Assembly: GCA_024235015.1 (NCBI GenBank)
Contig: JACKNG010000009.1
Span: forward strand, 62,001-126,000
Source of the DNA: Gammaproteobacteria bacterium
Lineage (GTDB): Bacteria > Pseudomonadota > Gammaproteobacteria > Ga0077536
Direction of reading: 5' to 3'
DNA length: 64,000 nt
Shown here: positions 57,718-64,000 of the stretch, piece after piece
Numbering within the stretch: the stretch's first letter is position 1
How the letters are laid out: each line of letters opens with the position of its first letter
The notes under the pieces: generated by a model
Seen by the model: the letters and a program-made list of their open reading frames with translations, nothing else
The model's database searches: none
What the model was told of the DNA's origin: nothing
Translations under genes and position numbers: made by a program

Positions 57718-58869
57718 TCAGCAGGCGGCGTCGACCAGCAGGCTGTCGCGGTGGATGAGTTCCGGCTCGCGCGCGTAGCCGAGCAGGTTCTCGATGTCGC
57801 GCGACGGGTGGCCGGCGATGCGCCGACACTCCGCCGCCGCGTAGTTGACCAGTCCCCGTCCCAGCGTGCGCCCATCCGGGTCGAGCAGGGTCACCAGTTC
57901 GCCGCGCGAGAACTCGCCGGTGACCGCCGTCACCCCCACCGCCAGCAGGCTCTTGCCCTGGCCGCACAACGCCTGGCAGGCGCCGTGGTCGAGGTGCAGG
58001 CTGCCGCGCGGCTTGATCGAGCCGGCCAGCCACTGCTTGCGCGCGGCGATCTTCTCGCGCGTCGAATGCAACAACGTCCCCACCGCCTCGCCGCGGGCGA
58101 TGGCGCTGAGCACGTCGACATGGCGGCCGGGCGCGATCACCGTCGAGGTCGCCGAGCGCGCCGCGAGCCGCGCCGCACGCAGCTTGGTGCGCATGCCGCC
58201 GCGGCCCCAGGCGCCGCCCTCGCCGGCGATGGCCTCGAGGCGGGGGTCGTCGACCAGCGCGTAACCGATGAGTTCGGCGCCCGCGTCGACCCGCGGGTCG
58301 GCGGTCATCAGGCCGGCCTGGTCGGTCAGGATGACCAGCAGGTCAGCCTCGATGAGGTTGCTGACCAGCCCGGCCAGGGTGTCGTTGTCGCCCAGGCTGA
58401 TCTCCGCCGTCGCCACCGTGTCGTTCTCGTTGATGACCGGGAACACGCCGAGTTCGAGCAGGGTCCACAGCGTATTGCGCGCGTTGAGGTAGCGCTGGCG
58501 ATCGGCCAGGTCCTCGTGGGTGAGCAGGACCTGCGCGGCGCGGCTGCCATGCTTCTCGTAGGCCTGGTCCCAGCCGCGCACCAGGCCCATCTGGCCGATG
58601 GCGGCGGCGGCTTGCAACTGGTGCAGGACGTGCGGACGCTTCTTCCAACCGAGGCGCGCGGCGCCCTCGGCCACCGAGCCCGAGGTCACCACCACGACCT
58701 GGTGGCCAGCGGCCTTGAGCTCGACCATCTGGCGCGCCCAGCTCTCGATCGCCGGCAGGTTCAGGCCGACTCCGTCGTTGGTGGCCAGCGCACTGCCGAC
58801 CTTGACCACCCAGCGGCGCGCGCGGCCGAGCCCGCGGCGTACCTCCTCAGGCGTCGCTGTCGTCGTCAT
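57718..58869 (-). CDS. proB: Glutamate 5-kinase ProB
   Basis: A 383-residue enzyme for the first step of proline synthesis. The kinase domain has WVVKVGSALATNDG, VTSGSVAEGAARLG, the glutamate site PVINENDTVATAEISLGDND and GRGGMRTKLRAARLA. A C-terminal PUA domain (about 285-370) is present, as in long ProB. It overlaps the obg 3' end by 23 bp and converges with rpsT. Confidence 0.96.
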   Translation of the reverse strand: MTTTATPEEVRRGLGRARRWVVKVGSALATNDGVGLNLPAIESWARQMVELKAAGHQVVVVTSGSVAEGAARLGWKKRPHVLHQLQAAAAIGQMGLVRGWDQAYEKHGSRAAQVLLTHEDLADRQRYLNARNTLWTLLELGVFPVINENDTVATAEISLGDNDTLAGLVSNLIEADLLVILTDQAGLMTADPRVDAGAELIGYALVDDPRLEAIAGEGGAWGRGGMRTKLRAARLAARSATSTVIAPGRHVDVLSAIARGEAVGTLLHSTREKIAARKQWLAGSIKPRGSLHLDHGACQALCGQGKSLLAVGVTAVTGEFSRGELVTLLDPDGRTLGRGLVNYAAAECRRIAGHPSRDIENLLGYAREPELIHRDSLLVDAAC

Positions 58870-59884
58870 CCGCCTCGCGCTCCTCGTGCAGCCAGTTGAA
58901 GATGTCCCACATCAGCGCTTCGCAGCCGGCCCCGGTCGCCGCCGAGATGCGGTAGAGCGGCCCGCTCCAGCCGGCATCGTCGAGTTGCGCCGCGATGGCT
59001 TCGACCGCCGCGGCCGGCGCGGCATCGATCTTGTTCAGCACCAGCCAGCGCGGGCGCGCGGCGAGCGCCGGGTCGTGGTGCTCGAGTTCGCTGCTGATGG
59101 TCGCGAAATCGCTCAGCGGATCGCGCTCGGGGTCGAAACCCGAGACGTCGATCAGGTGCAGTAACAGGCGGGTGCGCTCGAGATGCTTGAGAAAGCGCAG
59201 GCCCAGCCCGGCGCCTTCCGCCGCCCCCTCGATGATGCCCGGGATGTCGGCAATGACGAAGCTCTGCTCGGTGCCGAGCCGGACCACGCCGAGGTTCGGC
59301 ACCAGGGTCGTGAAGGGGTAGTCGGCAACCTTGGGGCGGGCTGCCGACACCGCCCGGATGAGGGTCGACTTGCCGGCGTTGGGCAGGCCGAGCAGGCCGA
59401 CGTCGGCGAGCAGCTTGAGTTCGAGGCGCAACTCGCGCGCTTCGCCCGCGCTGCCCGGCGTGGTCTGGCGCGGCGCGCGGTTGATGCTGCTCTTGAAGCG
59501 CGCGTTGCCGATGCCGTGGAAGCCGCCCTGGGCGACCTTGAGCCGGGTGGTCTCGCCGACCAGGTCGCCGATCAGCTCGCCCGTCTCGGTGTCGTAGACG
59601 CTGGTCCCGGCCGGCACCCGCACGACGAGGTCATCGGCGCTCTTGCCGCTGCGTTCGCGGCCCATGCCCGGCTGGCCGTTGCGGGCGCGGAAGCGCCGCT
59701 TGTAACGGAAATCGATCAGGGTATTGAGGCCGGGATCGACTTCGAGCCAGACACTGCCGCCATCGCCGCCATCGCCGCCGTCGGGGCCGCCGCGCGGGAT
59801 GTACTTCTCGCGCCGGAAACTCAGGCAACCGTCACCGCCCTTGCCCGCCTCGACCATGATCGTGGCTTCGTCGACGAACTTCAT
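58847..59884 (-). CDS. obg: Ribosome-associated GTPase Obg/CgtA
   Basis: A 345-residue GTPase for 50S maturation. The start at 59884 gives the glycine-rich Obg fold MKFVDEATIMVEAGKGGDGC and PRGGPDGGDGGDGGSVWLEV. The G domain has P-loop GLPNAGKSTL, switch DYPFTTLVPNLG, DIPGIIEGA and NKID. The acidic tail (ADDDDSDA) resembles the E. coli type. It follows rpmA after a terminator, so readthrough or a separate start is needed. Confidence 0.97.
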   Translation of the reverse strand: MKFVDEATIMVEAGKGGDGCLSFRREKYIPRGGPDGGDGGDGGSVWLEVDPGLNTLIDFRYKRRFRARNGQPGMGRERSGKSADDLVVRVPAGTSVYDTETGELIGDLVGETTRLKVAQGGFHGIGNARFKSSINRAPRQTTPGSAGEARELRLELKLLADVGLLGLPNAGKSTLIRAVSAARPKVADYPFTTLVPNLGVVRLGTEQSFVIADIPGIIEGAAEGAGLGLRFLKHLERTRLLLHLIDVSGFDPERDPLSDFATISSELEHHDPALAARPRWLVLNKIDAAPAAAVEAIAAQLDDAGWSGPLYRISAATGAGCEALMWDIFNWLHEEREADDDDSDA

Positions 59885-59924
59885 CAGTCTGGCTCCACGG
59901 CCCCGGCCTGCGGCGATTGGACAC

Positions 59925-59953
59925 AAAAAACCCCGTCAGGGACGGGGTTTTCC
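59925..59953 (-). terminator. Intrinsic terminator of rplU-rpmA
   Basis: On the minus strand AACCCCGTC and GACGGGGTT form a 9-bp stem with a 3-nt loop followed by TTTTT. The sequence is nearly symmetrical, so it could also work weakly on the plus strand. Confidence 0.9.
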
Positions 59954-59973
59954 GGGTCGCCATGCGCGCCCTG

Positions 59974-60234
59974 TCAGCTCGCCGGGATGACGCTCACGAC
60001 GCGGCGCTGGTGCGGCCCCTTGCGCTCGAAGCGGACTTCGCCGTCGCTGGTCGCGAACAGGGTGTGGTCGCGGCCACAGCCGACGTTGACCCCGGCGTGG
60101 AAGTGGGTGCCGCGCTGACGCACGATGATGTTGCCAGCCGTCACCGCTTCGCCGCCGAAGCGCTTGACGCCGAGACGCTTGGATTCCGAATCGCGGCCGT
60201 TACGCGTGCTGCCGCCTGCTTTCTTGTGTGCCAT
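59974..60234 (-). CDS. rpmA: 50S ribosomal protein L27
   Basis: An 86-residue L27. MAHKKAGGSTRNGRDSESKR, LGVKRFGGEAV, IIVRQRGTHFHAG and GCGRDHTLFA are all conserved, with no N-terminal cleavable extension. It is 3 bp after rplU and followed by an intrinsic terminator. Confidence 0.98.
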   Translation of the reverse strand: MAHKKAGGSTRNGRDSESKRLGVKRFGGEAVTAGNIIVRQRGTHFHAGVNVGCGRDHTLFATSDGEVRFERKGPHQRRVVSVIPAS

Positions 60235-60237
60235 GGA

Positions 60238-60552
60238 TCAGCTCCTTGCGACGTCGGTGATTTCGACGCGGGTGTAGTTCTGACGATGCCCGGCCTGACG
60301 GTGGTAGTGCTTGCGGCGCTTGAACTTGACGATGTGGACCTTGTCGCCGCGGCCATGCTCGAGCACGCGGGCCTTGACGCGGGCGCCGCTGAGGAACGGG
60401 CTGCCGACGTCGACCTGGTCACCTTCGCCGACCATGAGGACCTGGTCGAACTCGATCTCGCTGCCCGCGTCGGCACGGAGCGTCTCGACGTTGAGCTTGT
60501 CGCCGGCCGCCACGCGGTACTGCTTGCCGCCGGTCTTGATCACTGCGTACAT
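60238..60552 (-). CDS. rplU: 50S ribosomal protein L21
   Basis: A 104-residue L21: MYAVIKTGGKQYRVAAGDKL at the start and KFKRRKHYHRQAGHRQNYTR near the end. It is the first gene of rplU-rpmA, with a strong promoter about 60 bp upstream, and diverges from ispB as in many gammaproteobacteria. Confidence 0.98.
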   Translation of the reverse strand: MYAVIKTGGKQYRVAAGDKLNVETLRADAGSEIEFDQVLMVGEGDQVDVGSPFLSGARVKARVLEHGRGDKVHIVKFKRRKHYHRQAGHRQNYTRVEITDVARS

Positions 60553-60612
60553 CTTGAATTCCCGAGGATAATCTGGTGCCCGGAGACGGGGCCCGGGCCG
60601 AGTGAGCGCGCG

Positions 60613-60641
60613 ATTCTACGGAAAAGGCCCGGGGCAGACAA
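60613..60641 (-). promoter_or_regulatory. Sigma-70 promoter of rplU-rpmA
   Basis: On the minus strand TTGTCT, a 17-bp spacer and TAGAAT, with a predicted 5' leader of about 55 nt. Confidence 0.8.
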
Positions 60642-60657
60642 GGATTGCCGCCGACAA

Positions 60658-61713
60658 ATGGCATTTTCGACCGGCTCTTGGCAAGATCCCCCGGCCCCGC
60701 CCCAGACACAGGCCCCCATTTTCGTGGACGACACCCGAGCCCGCCCCGACATCGACCAGCTCCGTGCACTGGTCGCGGACGACGCTGCCGCGGTCGATCG
60801 GCTGATCCGGGCGCGGTTGTACTCGGACGTCGTCCTCATCAACCAGCTCGGGCATTACATCATCGGCGGTGGCGGCAAGCGCCTGCGTCCACTCATCGCG
60901 CTGCTCGCCGCGCGCGCCGCCGGCTACACCGGTAGCCGCCACGTCGAGGCCGCCGTGATCATCGAGCTGGTGCATACCGCGACCCTGCTCCACGACGACG
61001 TCGTCGATGCCTCGAAGATGCGCCGCGGACGCGAGACCGCCAACCTGGTATGGGGCAACGAGGCCAGCGTGCTGGTCGGCGACTTCCTCTACTCGCGCGC
61101 CTTCCAGATGATGGTCGACCTCGAGAACATCCACGTACTCGAAATCCTCGCCGACGCGACCAACGTCATCGCCGAAGGCGAAGTCATGCAGTTGATGAAC
61201 TGCCACGACCCGAACATCAGCGAGGAGCGTTACCTCACCACCATCCACAACAAGACCGCCAAGCTGTTCGAGGCGGCGGCCATGCTCGGCGCGGTGGTCG
61301 CCGGGCGTAGCGGCACCTTCGAGACCGCGATGGGCGCTTTCGGTCGCCACATCGGCACCGCCTTCCAGCTCGTCGACGACGCACTCGACTACAGCGCCTC
61401 GCCCGAACTGATCGGCAAGAACGTCGGCGACGACCTCGCCGAGGGCAAACCCACTCTGCCCCTGCTCTATGCGATGTGGCACGGCACGCCCGAGCAATCG
61501 GCCACCGTGCGCGCCGCCATCGAGAAGGGCGGGCTCGAACATCTCGATGCCATCATGGCCGCGATTGAATCGACCGGGGCCATCACTTACACTTCCGCCC
61601 GCGCTCAGGCCGAGGCCGAGCAGGCGCTGGCGGCGTTGCAGGAAATCCCGCATTCCCCCTATCGCGAAGCGCTCGAAGCGCTGGTGGAATTCGCCGTCAA
61701 TCGAACGTCCTGA
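60658..61713 (+). CDS. ispB: Octaprenyl diphosphate synthase IspB
   Basis: A 351-residue trans-prenyltransferase that makes the ubiquinone side chain. The Asp-rich motifs are LLHDDVVDASKMRRGRETAN and LVDDALDYSAS; GGGGKRLRPLIALLAARAA binds the diphosphate. The start at 60658 gives an N-terminal extension of about 25 Pro/Gln-rich residues compared with E. coli; an internal GTG near 60724 is an alternative. It diverges from rplU and is followed by tRNA-Pro 20 bp later. Confidence 0.94.
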   Translation: MAFSTGSWQDPPAPPQTQAPIFVDDTRARPDIDQLRALVADDAAAVDRLIRARLYSDVVLINQLGHYIIGGGGKRLRPLIALLAARAAGYTGSRHVEAAVIIELVHTATLLHDDVVDASKMRRGRETANLVWGNEASVLVGDFLYSRAFQMMVDLENIHVLEILADATNVIAEGEVMQLMNCHDPNISEERYLTTIHNKTAKLFEAAAMLGAVVAGRSGTFETAMGAFGRHIGTAFQLVDDALDYSASPELIGKNVGDDLAEGKPTLPLLYAMWHGTPEQSATVRAAIEKGGLEHLDAIMAAIESTGAITYTSARAQAEAEQALAALQEIPHSPYREALEALVEFAVNRTS

Positions 61714-61733
61714 CGTTCGAGTTTCCGCACAGT

Positions 61734-61810
61734 CGGGGTGTAGCTCAGTCTGGTAGAGCACTGCCTTCGGGAGGCAGGGGTCGTAGGTTCGAATCCTGTC
61801 ACCCCGACCA
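61734..61810 (+). tRNA. tRNA-Pro (anticodon CGG)
   Basis: 77 nt with encoded CCA. The acceptor CGGGGTG pairs with CACCCCG, the D arm has AGCTCAGTCTGGTAGAGC, the anticodon stem CTGCC/GGCAG holds loop TTCGGGA, and the T arm has AGGTTCGAATCC. It reads CCG, a common codon in this GC-rich genome. Confidence 0.98.
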
Positions 61811-62115
61811 ATTTTCAGGTCGGAAAAATCCGCGCTCTCGTCAGAGAGCGAGCGCGGGTTTTTGCGAGCTGGAAATCGTCACGCCGGGAACTCGAACCGT
61901 ATCCGAGGTTCACGACCGCGCCGCCAGGTGCGGGCGAACGTCCCGACGCGCAGCGGCGGGGCGATCAATCCTGTCACCCCGACCAATTTTCAGGTCGGAA
62001 AAATCCGCGCTCTCGCCAGAGAGCGAGTGCGGGTTTTTGCGAGCTGAAAATCGTCACGCCGGGAACTCGAACCGTATCCGAGGTTCACGACCGCGCCGCC
62101 AGGCAGGGACGAACG
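61792..62115 (+). repeat. 149-bp direct duplication containing the tRNA-Pro 3' end
   Basis: Bases 61792-61940 recur at 61967-62115 with a few substitutions, separated by 26 bp. Each copy begins with the last 19 nt of tRNA-Pro (AATCCTGTCACCCCGACCA), then the terminator hairpin, then a shared tail. The second copy has no 5' tRNA part and cannot make a tRNA. This accounts for most of the 317-bp gap before the molybdoenzyme gene; no gene is visible in it. Confidence 0.92.
61825..61863 (+). terminator. Terminator after tRNA-Pro
   Basis: CCGCGCT and AGCGCGG pair around an inner CTC/GAG stem and are followed by TTTTT. A second, nearly identical copy lies at 62000-62038 within the duplication. Confidence 0.82.
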
Positions 62116-62127
62116 TGCGTCGGCGAC

Positions 62128-64000
62128 TCAGGACACGAGCGGTTTGACGGTGACCGGCGTGCCATTGAGCCGGGGCACGGCCGACAGTGGGTCGAGATCG
62201 TCGTTGCTCACGAGCAGGTTGCGATTGATGCCGATCGCCTGCGCCTCACCGGTGAACGGGTCGAAGACCCGCGAGCCCCAGCCTTGCGCCATCAGGACCG
62301 TGCCGGGGCGCAGGTCGTCATCGATCTCGACCACCGCTTCGACTGCGTTGGCACGCGAAGCTACCTGCACGCGCTGCCCGGCCCGCACACCGAAAGCCGC
62401 GGCATCGGCGGCGCACATCCCGACCGTCGCGGCATCCTGCCCCACGACGGCAGGCGGTGCCAGGTCGGCCAGCCAGCTGTTCATCGTCTGCTTGCGCCTG
62501 CGCGACAACAGTTGCAACGGAAATCCGGGGTCCGCGACACACGACGAGGCGAGGCGCTCGCGCAGGTAGCCCAGCAGGGCCCGGGGCGCGGCGTCGATGC
62601 GGCCGTCCACCGTGGTCAGGCGGCTGCGCAATTCGTCGACGGGCGGTTCACCGTAGACCACGCCATGCGGCGCTTCGCGCAGGGTCTGCCACCCGACGAC
62701 GCCCGACTGGCGCACCATCAGTCGCGCCAGCCAGGCCGGATCGAACGCGAGACCCGGCTTGGCCAACCAGCGCGACAAGCGGGTGCAGGCGCGCAAGGCG
62801 GCCGTACCCGCCGTACCGCCGACGAGCGGCAGTTTCATCGCGAACGCGAGATCCCGCAGGAATTCCCACTCGTGGCGCACACCGGTCGGCGGGTCGACCG
62901 CGGCACGCGCGAACTGTGCGAATCGCTCGGCCGTCATGCCGGACAACAACGGATGGAATTCGCTGCGTTCGAGCCAGTGTGTCGCCGGGATCAGCCAGTG
63001 CGCGTGGCGATGGCTCTCACGCTGGACGAGATCGATGGCGACGAGGAGATCGAGTTCGCCGAGGGCAGCGTCGAGGGTGCGCCCATCGGGACCGCTGACG
63101 ACCGGGTTGCCGGCCAGTACGATCAGCGCTCGCACTTGGCCGACGCCCGGGGTGCGGATCTCGTCGGCGAGTTCCGCCAACGCGTGTGCGCCCGCGACGG
63201 TGGGCAATCCGCGCACACGGCTCGGCGTGCGGTTGGGCCGGAACACCGCGTCCCCCGCCCGCAGCGGGTCGACGATGCCCGGGTTGTAGACGCGGCCGCC
63301 GGTGCGATCGGTACGCCCGGTGATGAGATTGAGCACGTGGCTAAGCCACTCCGTCAGGGTGCCGTTGATGCCTTGCGCCGGCCCGGTGCGCGCGAGGCAC
63401 ACCGCGGTGCGTGCGGTCGCGAAACGCTCCGCGACATCGCGAATCGCATCCAGCGGCAGGTCGCAGCGCGCGGCCAGGGCTTCGAGTGAAACGGACCCTG
63501 CGATGTCGCGCAGTTCGGCGATGCCGCGCGCCTGCGCGCAATCCCCGGCATCCAGCCAGTCGTGGTCGAAGATCACCCTGATCACGGCGAGCAACAGCGC
63601 CCAATCCTGGTCCGGGCGCGGCGCGAGGTGAACATCCGCCTTGCGCGCGGATTCGGTACGGCGCGGATCGACGACGACGAGCGTGGCACCCTGGCGCTGG
63701 CGCTCGAGGATCCGCTTCCAACCGTTCGGCACGCGCCCGATCCAGCACATCGTGCTGACAGCCGGGTTCGAGCCGATCAGCAGGAAGCATTCGCAGTTGT
63801 CGACGTCCGGATGCAGCATCACCCAGGGGCTGCCGTACATCTGCTCGGCGACGTAGTGCAGCGCGTTCTGGTCGACCGACCCGACCCAGAAATGGTTGTG
63901 CGAGCCGAGCCCGTTCATGAACAGCGACAGCATCGCGCCACTGGCGAAATGCATGCCCGAAGGATTGCCGGCGTAGCTCGCGATCGCCTCGGCACCGTGG
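62128..64000 (-). CDS. Molybdopterin oxidoreductase, DMSO-reductase family (N-terminus beyond window)
   Basis: The C-terminal 620 or so residues of a large Mo-bisMGD enzyme; the frame continues off the right edge (HGAEAIASYAGNPSG precedes the first visible Met at 63954). Visible motifs are CECFLLIGSNPAVS, TLVVVDPRRTESARKADVHL, NLITGRTDRTGGRVYNPG, and the C-terminal cofactor-binding domain (QTMNSWLADLA, then GVRAGQRVQVASR). A GSVDQNALHYVAEQMYG stretch stands where active-site Mo ligands lie in relatives, without Cys or Sec. The N-terminal 4Fe-4S region is not visible. The substrate cannot be assigned. Confidence 0.85.
   Translation of the reverse strand, partial: HGAEAIASYAGNPSGMHFASGAMLSLFMNGLGSHNHFWVGSVDQNALHYVAEQMYGSPWVMLHPDVDNCECFLLIGSNPAVSTMCWIGRVPNGWKRILERQRQGATLVVVDPRRTESARKADVHLAPRPDQDWALLLAVIRVIFDHDWLDAGDCAQARGIAELRDIAGSVSLEALAARCDLPLDAIRDVAERFATARTAVCLARTGPAQGINGTLTEWLSHVLNLITGRTDRTGGRVYNPGIVDPLRAGDAVFRPNRTPSRVRGLPTVAGAHALAELADEIRTPGVGQVRALIVLAGNPVVSGPDGRTLDAALGELDLLVAIDLVQRESHRHAHWLIPATHWLERSEFHPLLSGMTAERFAQFARAAVDPPTGVRHEWEFLRDLAFAMKLPLVGGTAGTAALRACTRLSRWLAKPGLAFDPAWLARLMVRQSGVVGWQTLREAPHGVVYGEPPVDELRSRLTTVDGRIDAAPRALLGYLRERLASSCVADPGFPLQLLSRRRKQTMNSWLADLAPPAVVGQDAATVGMCAADAAAFGVRAGQRVQVASRANAVEAVVEIDDDLRPGTVLMAQGWGSRVFDPFTGEAQAIGINRNLLVSNDDLDPLSAVPRLNGTPVTVKPLVS

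Overview
The window reads as chromosomal DNA of a high-GC, motile, piliated gammaproteobacterium. The evidence is a Pseudomonas-type flagellar regulon (fleQ, fleS-fleR, fliE, fliF in order; sigma-54 and FliA promoters), a fimT-pilV-pilW-pilX-pilY1-pilE cluster next to ispH-lspA-ribF-murJ-rpsT, an IspB-type octaprenyl synthase beside rplU-rpmA-obg-proB, and a high-potential iron-sulfur protein. Codon usage is strongly GC-rich throughout. The genus cannot be fixed from the sequence; Chromatiales-, Ectothiorhodospiraceae- or Nevskiales-like lineages would fit.

Layout. 1-6.7 kb, minus strand: fliF (cut by the window edge), fliE, fleR, fleS, fleQ and a very short fliT-like gene. 6.8-17.5 kb, minus: flgBCDEFGHI, then flgJKL behind its own sigma-54 promoter. 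17.9-21.3 kb: cheV (minus), diverging from flgA, flgM, flgN and a PilZ/YcgR-type gene. 21.5-25.8 kb: an arsS-type radical SAM gene with two associated transferase genes, then a chemoreceptor. 26-38.5 kb is the accessory-looking part: an acyl-CoA synthetase; a three-gene membrane/Fe-S/FAD oxidoreductase operon; a PDZ protein with about twelve GDDxY repeats; HiPIP; a homologue of archaeal F420-dependent methylene-H4MPT dehydrogenase; an FHA protein with an IS3 OrfA-like tail; a degenerate HD-GYP protein; a nucleoside transporter. 38.5-43.6 kb: purK-purE, a PEP-CTERM-like secreted protein, a CYP153-like P450, tRNA-Thr and a Fur-family regulator. 43.8-52.9 kb: the minor pilin/PilY1 cluster. 53-64 kb: ispH, lspA, ribF, murJ, rpsT, proB, obg, rpmA, rplU, ispB, tRNA-Pro and the C-terminal part of a molybdopterin oxidoreductase.

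How the parts work together. The flagellar promoters form a readable hierarchy. fleQ has a sigma-70 promoter, and fleSR, flgB, flgJ and flgA have GG-N10-GC sigma-54 promoters (flgA has two in tandem). cheV, flgM, the chemoreceptor and the fliT-like gene have FliA-type promoters. Flagellin, cap and chaperone genes (fliC, flaG, fliD, fliS) and cheR are absent from the places where Pseudomonas carries them.

The most striking non-coding signal is a family of dispersed imperfect palindromes: six copies plus one fragment, short form about 130-147 bp and long form about 215-221 bp. Five copies begin exactly at the stop codon of the upstream gene, in the same orientation. The strongest protein-level surprises are the Mtd homologue, the GDDxY-repeat protein and the FHA/IS3-OrfA fusion.
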